Source: Trochalopteron elliotii
Taxonomy: Eukaryota > Chordata > Aves > Passeriformes > Leiothrichidae
NCBI GenBank assembly: GCA_024734555.1
Contig: JANPWX010000211.1
Location: 1,104,315-1,168,314 of the forward strand
Reading direction: 5' to 3'
Length of the DNA stretch: 64,000 bases
Shown: positions 1-13,337 of the stretch, in pieces
How the letters are laid out: each line of letters starts with the position of its first letter
Position numbering within the stretch: position 1 is the stretch's first letter
Notes under the pieces: generated by a model
The model's database searches: none
The model's input: only the letters and a program-made list of their open reading frames with translations
Told to the model about the DNA's origin: nothing
Translations under genes and position numbers: made by a program

Positions 1-3000
1 CTGCAGGTTACTATGGCAGCCAGATCCATCACCTAGGTGACCAAGCAGCAGTGATACCAACATTAACCTATCCCTACACACAACCTCACACTGTGCACAT
101 TATCAGCCTTCCATTCCTTGGAAGTTTCTCTTCATACCAGCAGATGGGCAGTGACAGAGCATATGGGCAGTCTCCAGGAGGGGTGAGCTCTCCTCACAGC
201 ACCAGCCTGCCTGGCTAAGGAGGATCATTTCTGACAGCACCACCTGGGGAAGTGCTGGGCACTTGAGGCAACCAACATGTGTAACCTGATTTACTACCAC
301 AATAATAAGTAACAACTTGCCTGAAAGCTCTTTGGAAAAGCTTCTGATGGCCAAAGAGTCCACTTAACATAGCAGAGGGTCTGAAGCATAAATCCACACA
401 AAACAGAGAGAATGTCTTCAGGCATTGGCAAGGTCTTCCCCAAGGAACCATTACTTTTGGGAAGCCAAATTTTCAACAAGGAACACCAAATCCAGTAAAT
501 TCCCCAATCAATACCTTACCTATTCCATGGGAATGATCTGTTCCAAAGAAGGCCAAATAAGATGTTTCTCTAATGTGTCACTGATGCTGTTTAACTCTGG
601 GTATCTGAGGAACACTCCTGAGTACAGATGTGTTTGTTTGTGTTTGTTTACGACTGAGCAACACATCACTCTGATTACTGGGCCAGATTCAACTCCAGAC
701 TCCTGGAAAATACTGACTTTTTTGTAACAATGTTACATTAATTGGTAGCTTCTGTAGTCTGAAGGGACTTTGGTTGCTTGGGCTAAAGGAAATTAAATGG
801 AATTTAGATTTTTTTTCCCCCCTTTTGTTAAAGGCTGCCTTTATATCCCATCGAGAAATTAACTGAGGCAGAAATCTCTTTTCCTGCACTTTGACAAATA
901 GGGATGACTCATTATTTCCCCATTTTGCTTTAAATATCCTGTCATCCTTGTGGTTTGCTTTGTTCAGCTCTTCTCTCAGCCTCCTACAGCACCTGCTGTA
1001 ATGACACAGGAAGTCCTCTGTGGTTCTCCTGCCCTTTCAGGGCATCCCCTCATCATCTGACCTTTCCACATTTCTCCTTTTACTTACCCAGACAGCCTTT
1101 CTTTGATCACCACTTCCTAGACAGCAGGAGCTCACATTATCTTGCCAGAGTCAAAAAGCATGTCATACCTTTCCAAGCCTTTACCCTCATTGAAGCACAC
1201 TCAGATTTGGGGCTGCAGTTTAAATTTTCGAAGTAGACTGAGCTGTTACAGCTTCATTGACACTTCAGGAGGTGGGGAAGCTTCTTCAGTCAAATTTATT
1301 TGTTTGAAACTCAGTTGTTTGCTTCCTTGTCTTTCATCCATCTTTCACTGCCTGCTGCCCCCTGTTCCTTGTGCTCAGTAAAGACAGTGGTGTCTTTTAC
1401 CTGCTTATCCATGCACAGGTTGAGTAAAGACCATTAGAAGTCAAGCCCTTTGTAATCCTGGAGAACAAAAGAATAACTGTCTTCCTGATAAAGCCAGTTT
1501 TCTTGTCTGTCTCTCACTGGCTGATGATGGGATAACATCAGCAAAAGAAAACAAGATCAAAGTCACAGGGCTGGATCTGAGAAGATAAAAGAAAAAATTT
1601 CACAAAGAAAGGAACCTTGGGCAGGTGAGAGAAATAAGACAGGCAGTTCTGCAGTGAAGGATATTTTACACTGAGCCTAGACAAGGGCAGAAGATTCTAG
1701 GAAAAAACAGGGCCTCTGTCCCAGGGAAGACATCTACTGGGGCCTGAGAGATTCAACCTCAACACAGAGAACACTTGAGCAGTGGAAAACAAAAAAATAA
1801 GAGCATGGAAATGAATAAATGTTTTATTGTTAGCTGAGAACTGTACATTCTTTGTTGTTGACAAATGCAGCTGGAATTTTGCAGGGCTTTTGTATCTGCT
1901 TGTTTCCCTCCTAAAAAGGCCCTTCAGAGGTGATCCAGGAGTGCCCAAGGGCTCCCACCCTGTCCCTGCAGAGGCTGGAGCTGCCTGGGGAGCTGAGGTT
2001 CAACAGCCAAAGGCCATACCTGTGTGAGGAGGACACACCTGCCTTGATTTGCTGATGTCAGATGGAACAGTGTGACTTGGAAACTTTCAGAGGGACTAGC
2101 AAGGGGAACACAACATATGGATGTAGTCAACTGCTCAAGAAGCTCTCCATGATTTTTTGTCTGTGAATTATGTGAAATAATGTTTATTTACTTCATATCC
2201 CTAACAGACCTCTTCAGAGGATCAGATATCCAAGGTCAACCTGCCTTTCAGGACAACTGGGTACCTTTAATGAATAACTGCACTCTAACCAGTGAATTTA
2301 ATTAAAATGCATCTCTACATCGCAGAAAATATCCAGCCCTTGTGACATTATGCAATAGTGCTCTCAGTGTAGAGATACAAGATAAACAAGGAACACTTCA
2401 AGCTTGCAAATCATCCTGCATGACTTAACTTCCTATTACTTTTTACCCTTTTTCTCTCTCAATTCCTATTTATATTGGTATCTTTAGAAAAGATAACAGG
2501 CTAAGTGAACACTGCAGAACTGCCAACAGCTGCTCAGGTGGAAATCTCACCATTATGAGGTTGCAACCATGCTCAAACAAAACTTCCTCCACGAAACATC
2601 TCATTGGTCTTTCCTGCAGGAGCAGTGAAATGCTCAGTGTTTCCAACTCCACACCTCTGAGAAACAAAATGGGTCCTAAATGCTGTAATCCCATTTTGCC
2701 TTTCATTTTTATCACTCTCAAAACCAAGACTGCAACAGGAAAAGGCAGTAGGATTTTGTATGTTGTGGAAAAGTGCAAAGAGCAGCTCAAGAGGGCACCT
2801 GAGAGGTAGGAATGTAAAGCTTTGTATTTTATATAGTGACAAACAAGGGAAACATTCATCTGTTTCTTTGTGGGGAAGGCTCACAGCAGAGAAAACCCAA
2901 AAAACCAGGAGAGAACTGCTTGAAGAGATCATGAAAGGAGACTTTCAAAGAAGGGGGCAAAGAACCTTCAATTACTTTTCTTCTTCCCGTTTTATAATGC

Positions 3001-6000
3001 ACAGAGGACATGAAAGAGGTTTTTCAGTAGTTCTTATTCTAAAGGATTTTTTTTTTGGTTCCTGCTTCTCTTTTACATTAAAAATTCAAGTCTTGCCTTG
3101 AATAGAAGGCTCTGAGGCAAACAGCATCAAAGACATGCACAAGTCAGGATCAAGTACATTGGTAAGGACATTTGGGTAGTGCCCACCTTGCACTGGATTC
3201 TTAAGGCTGCACATAAAAGTCAACAAATTTGAAGATTCAAAAACCAAACCAAATTTAGTTCAGCTGCAACAAAGACTTTTAGAATAGTAATAATTTAACA
3301 TCTTTAAATTACTAATGGTTTGACTTTTAAAAAAAAATGTACCCCAAAAAATTCAAGGTTGTGTTTGGGCAGAAAAAACCTGTCCTTCATACTCAAAGCG
3401 AAATTAGTGATATACAAAATGCCTTTTCATTGCCTTTGTGTCATGGTGAATAGGCTCTAAGTTACCTTTTGAAACAGACTTGTATCCTACACCCTTTTTC
3501 AACTGAAGGGAAAACTATTTTCTCAGCCAGCTGGTCTATTTTCTGAGTAGGAAAGCAGCACCAGAGCTGTTGGAGAAGGACTGGAGACTATTCCTTGTGC
3601 AACAACAGAACAAACTTCAAGTCTGCTGTACCTACAAAATGCCAGATAATTTCCTCCACTGCTTGTAAGAGCATGAAACCTCTCAGACCATAAAGCATCT
3701 TCTTGCAACAGGAACATGTTGGATTTGGAAGTCAGCAAGAGGAAGCAGAGATGGTGCATCTGATGACATTTTCCCAGTTTCTTTCTCAGGGTAGATCTGA
3801 GCTTTCAAAACTGAAGTGTTATTGTAACACTTTCTCCCTGTTCTGCATATGTGGTTTTGGTGGATTGCTGAGTGAATATTGAGTTAGGGATGCTGAGAGC
3901 CTGCTCATGTTCTCAAATTCCTGTGCCTGTGTTGCCCTAGTCAGAATGAAATGATACATTACACCCTGAGTCACCCTCTGCTAATGCCTGCTAGATGTTT
4001 TCTGGCATCAGGGTTTAGAATTGGAGCTCACTGGAAAATTTCCATAGGGGAGATTTTCTGTTTCTGAGAAAATAGGAATTTTCCATGAGGGGAAAAAAAA
4101 AAAAGGTTGTTTCTGCCAAAAAATTTGAAAAGGGTTTGTTTGTAAAGAGGATCAAAAGATAATATTTCATTTTGAATTGACTGGGACTAACCAAACTGCA
4201 CAATGCCCCAGATGATCTGTGGGAATTTTGGATACTTTCTGATGGAGACAGTCCAGCCAGAGCCCAGCCTCAGACAAAGCAGGGGCTGTGACTACAATTT
4301 TCAGATGGCCCCGTGTGAGTGCTCATTCCTGACTGCCACAAGTGTCATGTGTGCCTGCTGGGCGGGGCGGGGCGGGGTGGGGTGGGGCGGGGCCGCAGGT
4401 AGCCAGCAGGGTTACAGCAGCCCCAGGAAAGGGATCTCCAGCAGCAGGACACAGACCCAGACAGGTTTTCCAGTGAGGGAGGATGCACTTCCCAATAATC
4501 CCCAGATGCTTTTTGAGGTAGCATTTCCACCTCCACATCCTTTCCTCTCTGCTGGAACCACTTCCTTCACTTTTCCATCCCTATCAGCTCCTGTTCTCAT
4601 TTCCTCACCCCTCACTAACACACCTCCTGCTGCTGCTGCCCCTCAGCAGCTCCTGGGACTCACTGGGGCTGTCTCCCCCTCCCCATCCCACCTCCTTGGC
4701 TGGCTGTCCTCACCCCACAGAGGCACAAACTCTACCAATCACACATGTAGAGTTCCACCTCCATGCTGCCTCCCACCAGGGACATGAATGGAGACAAATC
4801 CACTGATGCTCTCCAGTCCTTTGCCCTTTCAGCAGAAGTTTTTCCTACAGCTGAAAATGCTCCCAAAGCTTGGTTTTCATTTGTGTTTCTTTTTGTTTTA
4901 AAAACAAAACCACACAACCTCTCATACTTGTCCATAAGGAGGCCCCTCCTCTGACCTCTCAGTACTCATCAGGGATGCCCTGAGATCTGGAGTGTCTGGA
5001 CTATTAAGCCAGCAGTAATCTTTTTTTCCTGTTTCAGTGGGCTCTGGCTCAGGCCACAATATGCAGATAAAACACCAAGGAAACCAGATCCCAAGCCTGA
5101 CACTGATGTCACCATGAACAACCAGAGCATGGCCCAGATCTGGCTCTGTGACTTTGCTGCTGGAGGGGCAAAAAGGAATGGAAAACTGCCCACTTTGGAG
5201 CCTTCTTTGGAGTGTGGAGAACCTCAGATCAGAGCTACCAGTACTCTGTCTGGGTAGAGACCTCCTCACTTACCCTTCTGCCTCCACAAGTTAAAGGCCA
5301 CACAGTAAGATAAAGATATTCAAATTAATATATTCTGGCTGTCACTGGACTTTTGTCCCTTGATGTATGAACTTCTTTCTTCATTCCCCTCCAAATACAG
5401 CAAAACCTCCCAGTACCATGAATGTAACCCTGCAGACCTCTCAGAAGCAGACCACACATGTCCAGAGGTTCAGCAGCTACAGGCAGGGCCTGAAGGAAGC
5501 AGAGTTTTCTGGGCAGCACTTATTGCCAGCAGCCTCCAGACAGCTCTAAACTGTGCCAGAGGGTGGGGCTGGAGAGGTCTGGACATGTTGGCACAGTAAG
5601 AGTGTCTATCAAGCAGCAGGTAACAGTGACACAGCTATCATCCCCCAGTGCTCTCCAGGGGAGGCTGCAGGCCAGTCCTGGGAACAGCTTTTGTGTCAGG
5701 CCATGAAGCCACTGTTTGGGTGACTTTTGGAGCTCATTTGTCCCTCTGTTGTACCAACTCCAACGCTGTTGGATTTGCAATTGCCTTTCCTCTCCCTGAG
5801 AGTGCTGATCCATCAGGCAGACAGCACTGCAGGGTAGCAGGGTCTGGCTGATGCTCTGGTGCTGCATGGGAATTGCAAGGGTCAGTCTGAACAGGGCCAC
5901 GAGGGGCAGAGGTCACTCTGGGACCTGTCACTGCTGGTGGCAGCACAATGCATCCAACAGCTGCAGCAGAAAGTCTTTCAGAACTAATGGACTGAGAGAA

Positions 6001-9000
6001 CAGGAACCAAAGATCTGCCTGCAGTGATCACTGCTGCCTGCAGTGTCACAGGGTGAAACTGAGAGTGTCTGACCCTGCCAGCTACCCTGAGGTCAGGGGG
6101 AGACTGTCCCAGCCACCCCCCTAGAGCCCAGAAGGGACAGGACAGATTGCAGATCTCACTGACAGGGCCCATCCCTGCCACCAGAAACCCAAAGCTGGGT
6201 GTTCATACAAACAGGGCAGCATTTTGAAAGCAGAGGTTTCTAAAGCACTGGCTGCTTTATAAATCTGTCATCAGCTGCAGGTACTGAGTGCCCCACAGAG
6301 CTGTGTGTGGCTTCCCAACACTGTTTGGCCACCAACCACACACCAAACCTGTGGCCTCTCAAAGCAAGGGTCAACTCTGGTCAAACTGTGCTACTGCTGC
6401 TCCCACCCCACTCCACACCCCCAGCAACATCCTAATCCTCCTGTGCCAGACAGTGCAACACCTGGGATCTGCTCTCACTCTGCTCTCTGTTTTCTGACAA
6501 TATACAGGTAGTATTTCCTACAGGAAATCATGTTACTCGCAGCAATGATACTGGATGATAAACTCTTTACACACAGAATAAAAATGATCAGACAAATGAC
6601 TGCACTTCTTACATGCAATTACAGACCACACAGAGCCCCTTGAAAAATGAGCCTGAAAAGGCAACAGGCAGAAATCAGAAGGGAAGGGCAGGAGTGAAAG
6701 GCATGATTTGCCAAGAGGATTGGGATTTTCTAAGTGTAGAATCAGACTCAGTAAGAGAGAGATTAACTAATAGAAAACAGAAGTGCAGAAAATATCCTTT
6801 ATGGACTTGGAAGTCGAAAAGCAAGGAGTGGGAGCAGCAAAAGAGATAAAGAAGATTTAAACCATCTCACATCCCCAGAGCAGACAGAGCTCATGAGGCT
6901 GAGCACACACAGTTAGCTGAGGCAGGGACAGGGAACACAAAGCTGCTGTTCACTGCTCTGCTGTGTCACCACAGCTCTGCTGCAGAACTGCATCTTTTCT
7001 TTCACTGCCCTGTCCTGCTCCAGGCTCTTTCTCCTGGAGGTTTTAAGCTGATGTGTGGGATGAGCAAGAGCCATCAGGTCAGCCAGGAGCCTGCAGAAAG
7101 CTGCCTCCACAGCAAGGGGCAGCTGGAGCAGCAGCAGAGCCAACATTCTCCTCCTGGGAGCTGGCAGAGCCTCCACAGCAGGTGGGAAAGAGCCAAAACC
7201 ACAGGCCACACAATAACGTGGCACCTGGGCTCTTACCTGCCTGACAGGTATTTGTCAAAACTAGACTAGAGTTTAATGCTCATTGTGAAGAACCATCAGA
7301 TCAATGCAATCATTATCAATCTTAGGGTTTGCACCTTTAATAGTAAAATAAAACTTTCTATTTGAAACTGGGATGTCTAAAATTGACAATAACTGACTGT
7401 AGGCATGGATTTTTATATGAACCTTACACCAGAGCACCCCACAAAGGTGACACCAACTGTGCACTGCAGTCATGTGTTACTAATTACCAACCTGCCATGG
7501 ACAGTCAAGGGAAATTTAATTTACACCAGTCAAGGCTGACAGAAAAAGCATCGCTCAGAAGAAACATTCAGCTAAAAGGAATAATAACTGAATGCTCCCT
7601 TAAAAGTTTCTGCACAAGAAATTAAATTATCCCAGTGTTAGCTTTTAGGTTATTCTTGTATCAAAGACATAAAGAGAAAAGCTTTTAAAGTTGAAATGCA
7701 GCAGCAAGGAATGACTTGTGTAATGTTTTAATATTTTCATTTTTGTCACCATGTCTGTCCCCTTCCAGCTGCAAGTTTCACCCAAACTTGGTGAACACAC
7801 AAGAGAAAGACTGGCATTAGAAATGTGAGAGCTGGGCTCCTGCTTCCCAAATAACACCAAGAAGCAAGAACACTTCCAGCATCTGCCCACTGCAGCTTTT
7901 TCATACCTTGGTCCTTGTCAAGTACCTGTTTTTTTATATTAGATAAACTGAAGGCAAAATTCCAGGCCTGCCTGTATAGTGTGTAGCATATTACCTGTAT
8001 TACATTCTGATGGCCTAGAACCTAGTATGGCAAGAAAAATCACCTTTTAAATGATGTAATAGATATTTTCAAGCTATTCACATGCTCCAGTGAACTCATC
8101 CTACACATTTCCATAAGTCTGTAACTAACCCTGCTATGTGTGCTTCATCTGTGCTGTTTTTCCTTCCACAACACCCCTCTGATATGACTTACAGCCAAGA
8201 CTCAGCCCTAATCTGCAGCTCTGTGTGTTGTAAGGGCTCCTCAAACCTGCAGCACGTGCAGCATCACCAACTTCAGCCCAAAGGATTTCCCTGCTGCTCC
8301 AACAGCCTGAAGAAACATAAAAGCCCTGCTCTGCCCATACACTGGGTTTATGAGATTGTTCTCCTACTTCAAAACACAATCTCTAGGGACAAGTATGTTT
8401 TACAAAAGGAGTATTATTGTAAATCCTTGAATGTTTTCCTGTAATTTGGATATTAGCTGGCACAACCCAGCACTCTGTAATTCCAGAGATGGAAGGTGAG
8501 GAAATTCAGCAGCTGCAATCTGAAGTTTCATGGCCAGGTGAACCTTTGCACATTTTAGTCTCTACAGATTGTATTTCTCAATCTGTCTAGATGCCCAGAA
8601 ACCTGAATTACAGTCTGATTCCTCAAACTAACACTTTTTTTTTTTTAATTCCATACAATCTGGAGATGCTGTTAAAGACCTGAGGCCAAAAGCTTGGCTG
8701 GCTCACACCTCAGCTGTTTAAGCATTGCTCAACACTGCATGCCCTGAATCATAGTTACAAAGGCTTATTTATTAATGTTACAATATACAACAGTTCTTAA
8801 AACAGATCTAAGAAACCTATTTTAGAATAGATTTTATTAGATTTTATTTAGAACAGCTTTTATTCTTGCTTTATGCTCAAATAAATGCAAAGCTAATCTT
8901 TCCTTCAAATCCCTGAATAACACTAAGTGTATTAAATTCAGTTCAACATCTTTTAACTGTAGAACCTTGTTAAGCAACATTCACATTTTTATTACCCTGT

Positions 9001-9700
9001 TTCTCCTTGGTGGGATGTGAGGCACATTCCCAAAGGCTGCCACAAGAGGAAGAAAAAACTCTCAATGGGATCCTCCACGACAGCTCAGTACAAGGAATTT
9101 GCCAGGGCAGAAATGGAGAAACACCTCCTGATGGTTTAATTTTGGGCAAGGAGAACAGACAACTGCAGTCATTTATCTTGTTTTTTCCAAACATCCACTC
9201 CCACTAAAGCATATCTAAATTGTACCTTTACATTACTGCATAGTTTATGTTCCTTCATTCCAAGCATGTCCTCTTGATAAATTCTATAGTTTAGCCAACA
9301 TTAGAACACCTAAGGCCAGTGTCACCCAGGTGACATCACCTCCAGCTGTGGGACACTCTCCTTTGGAGGACATAATCCTGGAATTACACAGCCCCACCAC
9401 AACAAAGCTGGAAAACTCTCCTGCAGTGAAAAATCTTTAGCCTTAAGGGTCCCTTGATGCAAAGTGAGAGTGTCAGTTCTGGTCAGGGCATTTCTGAGCA
9501 AGGAAACAAAATATCCCTTACTTGTGCAAATCAGAATCTCCAGTAGGAGCCCTCTAAAAAAGAGCTTGCCATTATTTTTTGTTGTGAATACAATACACTC
9601 AGCAAAAATCTATGCTGGCTGTATAACTTGGGGCTTTGTGGTGGCATTTTTTAAACGGGGGCATCAACAGATATTTCAAAATAGGAAGCAGAACACAGGG
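1..9700. other. Intergenic region beyond the CAB39 3' end; no gene recognised
   Basis: No frame on either strand shows a conserved domain or a consistent set of splice sites that I can connect. Composition is mixed, with many short open frames. A G-rich tract at 4360-4393 is listed separately. A few isolated donor-like or acceptor-like strings occur (for example CAGGCAG|GTAAGAG on the minus strand at about 7233) but do not form a gene model. Confidence 0.7.
4360..4393 (+). promoter_or_regulatory. G-quadruplex-type / GC-box tract
   Basis: Repeats of GGGGC or GGGGT give at least six runs of four G separated by single bases on the plus strand. This is a strong G4-forming pattern and also contains Sp1-type GGGGCGGGGC. 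It is an isolated tract, not part of a CpG island. Confidence 0.7.
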
Positions 9701-9975
9701 TCATAGAATAGTTTGGGTTGGAAGGGACTTTAAAGATCATCTCATTCCAGCCCCCCACATGGGTAGGGACACCTTCCATTAGTTCAGGTTGCTCAAGACC
9801 CCCTCCAGGGATTGGGCATCCACAACTTCTCTGGGCAACCTCTTCCACTGCCTCAGCACCCCTACAGTAAAAATCTTCTTCCTACTATCTAATCCAAACC
9901 TGCCCTCTCTCAGTTTAAAGCTATTCCCCTTTGTCGTAGTCTCTCTCCATCATTCTTCTCTCATGAAATAGCCAA
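9701..9975 (-). mobile_element. CR1 LINE 3' end fragment
   Basis: On the plus strand it begins TCATAGAATAGTTTGGGTTG, the reverse of the CR1 3' terminus. It continues through GGAAGGGACTTTAAAGATCA, GGGACACCTTCCATTAG, GGTTGCTCAAGACC, GGCATCCACAACTTCTCTGG and CTCTCAGTTTAAAGC, all in CR1 order. The match fades after about 9975, with possible diverged CR1 up to about 10050. Confidence 0.93.
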
Positions 9976-11510
9976 TTTTCTTCAAAGAATGCAATATATT
10001 GATGCAGACCACTGCTCCCTCCTTTCAGCTTTTTTCCAGGTTGTGACTTTTTGGATGTTTTGACCTGCCTCTAGTCACGTGGGATTTAAACTGGATCTGC
10101 CCTGGTACATTTGTAAATATAGATGATATGGATGATATATGCCAGCAACAACTCTTCACAAGTTCACTGTGTTCAGATTAAGCTGAACACTGATTTAAAG
10201 AGGTAACATGTAAAAGATCAGGGTAATGTTTTCCTCATTATGATATTAACCATCACCTTGAATTGCAATGTGCTGGAAAGCTAAAAGAAACAGCACTTAA
10301 AACTGCCTGACAAAGGCCAAAACCTTTGGAGAAAGGAATACAGATGTATCATGGGAAATAACCACAAAGGTGGCAGAAAATAAAGGCACTGCACCCAAAA
10401 GAGATGGCACCAGTGAACAGCCATGGGAAGAAAAGCAGCACAGACAGGGAAATAATTCAACACAGCAACCAGCAAAAGTCTGAAACAAAGAGGGGAAAAA
10501 AGGAGAAGAAGCAAAAGGAAAACAGAGAATGACCTGCAGGCCATGAACAGAGGGAGACTTACTGAAAGCAGCTTTGTCCTCAGGCTGATCCCACAGCTCC
10601 AAGGACAGCTCCTGCTGGGGCTCCTGGGGGTGGCAGCTCAGAAGGCAGCTCCTGCTGATCAGCTCTGTGGGGAAAGCAAATTTTAAGAAGTCAGGGCAAC
10701 ACCTCCTTGCATTTTGCATGCTTCCTCCCACCAGGGCTGTTTCAAACACCTTGTCAAGTGCCCCATTTGTCCACTCAATTAAAATTTGCCATTTGTCTGA
10801 CTACCAGTAGAAATTACTCCTTCCCCCTGTGATCTGTGACCTTCCTGTCTGTGAGTTAGAGAAATGCCAACATTTCCTACAGAAGCTCAGAGAGGTCTGT
10901 GGTCTCTAGTGGGGGCCATCAAAGACCAGATATTTCTGTCTGCAAAGTAATTGTGTTCCTGAAGGGCAACTTTTTGATCAGTCATGTTGCTGAACAAAAC
11001 CATCTACAGAACATGCATCAAAAGCTCCTGAATGTTGTTTAAAACATACCACTCTCCTGATGTTTGCCACACTGCATCAGCTGGGTGTTACCTGTGACAG
11101 CAGCTCCAGAGGCAGCCAGGAGACCCCGGTGATCATTAAAGACTCAGCTCCTGAAAATCAGAGAGAAGTGAAGGGCCAAAAATTCATCAACCAACCCTAT
11201 CAGGTCCTGTCTGCAGCCACGATGCAGGAAATAGCATCTCCTCTTTGTCCTTAGCCATGCCAAAAAGAAATAGAATCAGCAATAATAATACAACAAGGCA
11301 AGGGAGGCTACCAACAATTAATTAAAATTGATTGCATCTCTATTACAGCACTTCATCTTAATTCTTTAAAAATGTTTGTGCAAGCCAGAATTTTTCATGA
11401 TTTAAAATGATTTCGTATTTAAAAGGGAGAAAGCTGAGCCACTCTAAGGCAACAAGGGAGACCTGATACACATCCACAAGAAACTGATCCTCTTCAGTAA
11501 CACAGTAAAG
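9976..11510. other. Sequence immediately downstream of the CAB39 poly(A) site
   Basis: No confidently assigned gene. Two minus-strand candidate exons (11092-11150 and 10563-10662) are discussed in the findings. The rest is AT-rich and without repeats that I recognise. Confidence 0.6.
10563..11150 (-). other. Tentative two-exon coding fragment of unknown gene
   Basis: Candidate exon A (11150-11092) has acceptor TCTCTGATTTTCAG and donor CAG|GTAACA, with one open frame ending LPLELLSQ. Candidate exon B (10662-10563) has acceptor TTTCCCCACAGAG and donor TCA|GTAAGT, with one open frame starting LISRSCLLSCHPQEP. If B uses the AG two bases further in, A and B join in frame at phase 0. I do not recognise the peptide, no start or stop is placed, and no further exons were found. 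It may be chance. Confidence 0.2.
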
Positions 11511-11538
11511 AACACACATTTTTCTTCAAAATTTTATT
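11511..11538 (-). terminator. CAB39 distal polyadenylation signal
   Basis: On the minus strand AATAAA occupies 11538-11533. It is followed after 14 bases by a GU-rich TGTGTGTT (11518-11511), the expected arrangement for cleavage near 11518. The resulting UTR length is plausible for CAB39. Confidence 0.7.
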
Positions 11539-11651
11539 TTAATTTAAATTATGGGGCCAGCCAGATTTTTTTGGATACGAAATGCATTTTCCTCAGGAGA
11601 AATGAAATGCTACCACAGAAACAGAATTACAATTGTATACATCTCTTATTT

Positions 11652-11710
11652 AAAAAAAGAAAAAAAAAAGAAAAAAAAAAGAAAAAAAAAAAAGAAAAAA
11701 AAAAAGAAAA
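11652..11710. repeat. A-rich microsatellite (plus strand) with regularly spaced G
   Basis: Runs of 7-12 A are separated by single G residues. On the CAB39 transcript this is a T-rich polypyrimidine tract with C interruptions. It lies inside the 3' UTR about 115 bases before the poly(A) signal. Confidence 0.9.
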
Positions 11711-13329
11711 GCCAAACAAAAACCCGCTTGCATTTAAATATGTTTTAGTAATACCCTTAAGCCTTCAAGCAGATAAGAAACCACTTCCAGAACAAGTTTT
11801 TTTAATATGAACAGCACATCGAAGGAGCTTTAATTTAAATACAACTTCTTTTCGAAAGCCAACATTCAAATGTTTCCACATATTAAAAAAGTCACCATAG
11901 CCATTGATTCCAAGGCCTAATAGAGAGAAAAACCTCTATCCCAATTCAAATGTTTTCACTTCTTTACACATAGAAATCTTTAGCATGTCTACATCTTTCT
12001 AAAGAGGAAGCCTTACATGTTATGGTGAGTAACTTGGCAAATAATGTTTTCCTCCACTAAGCTATGATAAACCAAAATATAACAGACTGTTAGTACTGAA
12101 CTACAACACCACCTCAGTGCCAGCTTGGCCTGGCATCTCTGGGAAGAGTCAGCTCTTTTCTTTCCTGTAAGCAAAATGATTCTGTTTGCAAAGGACACGT
12201 TAAGAACCTTCAACAGCCCAATTTTCATGTTATGAGCAGTTTTAACCAACCGAGTGAAAACACTCAATTTTCTGGAGCTCTCAGATTCCCCCTGTCAAGG
12301 CTCTCAAACGTCACTGATTGCGAAATATTTCAAATGGGAAGAGGACAGGAAGCAACAAACATTTTCTGTAGCATTCGCAACCATTCAGTCATGCAGAATT
12401 GGAACTTTCAGGCCCCAATCCACGAGTTTTTGCTTGGTTGTGATCTTAGCCTTACTATATGATGGATAAATACAATTTTAATAACATCATTTAGCTATAT
12501 TTAGTAGATTCCTTTCGTATGGTCACAGTAACAAAAACATGGTGCAAAATCAGTTGGGTTTTCTGTTTTTATAAATACTGATAGTTTGCAGCATTAAAGA
12601 AGAAAATCAACAAAAAATGAGATCATTTTGTTATCCTAGGACAGCTATGAAATTGTTCCTTGAGGTCAGAGGGAATTAAGTCACTCACTCACACAACTAT
12701 TGTACTGGGTTATTTACTGTAAGAAATGATGCACTGCAGGCTCCCCAGAAGTCAGAGGAATCGATATTAATTTAGCATAATCCTTGCCATTTGCAGAGCT
12801 GGTGAGCACAATGCTGGTTTAATTAAATAAGGCCAATATTATCTGGTAAGGATGTAGTAGAAAGGGTTCCAGTTCTCTGTTTCAGCCTACCCTAATTGAT
12901 GGCACCTCATTAGATAAGTGAATACAAAGAATTTGTTTGGGTTTGGGTTTTTGTTTCCTTTTAAATGCTGCAGTACTTAAGATTGTTAAATCAGCATTTC
13001 CATGTGATCTGAAGTATTCAATTACATATGAGCATTCATTTTGCAAAACTCAATATTAGGTAATAGTTACAGACTAATACAATAACATTCCTCTGCTGTA
13101 CAAATTAAATCATATTTTAAAGAAATGAGCAGCCTAGGAGTTATATACAAAAGAAACCAGCAAGCATTGTTGAAATGAAATGCAAAATGTCACTGCTAGG
13201 TCTACTGTCTGAAATACCTTTAAAGTAAAATTAACAAAACCCCTCAGAACATATTTCCAAGTTTACAAGTCAAGTCTCAGAAAAATCATATCATGTCAAA
13301 AAAAAAAATCTATAAAGCAGTGAAAGGCA

Positions 13330-13337
13330 TATATACA
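13330..13337 (-). promoter_or_regulatory. Pumilio-type motif in the CAB39 3' UTR
   Basis: The transcript strand reads TGTATATA, the core Pumilio-protein recognition sequence (TGTANATA). It lies about 0.6 kb after the stop codon. Function is inferred only from the motif. Confidence 0.4.

Noticed and set aside
5401..5530. Plus-strand segment after a good acceptor-like tract (CCTCCAAATACAG)
   Set aside because: The frame is open for about 50 codons, but no usable donor or neighbouring exon could be placed and the peptide is unknown.
7233..7262. Possible tiny minus-strand exon with a good donor (CAG|GTAAGAG)
   Set aside because: The implied exon is under 30 bases, the acceptor is weak, and no partner exon in a matching phase was found.
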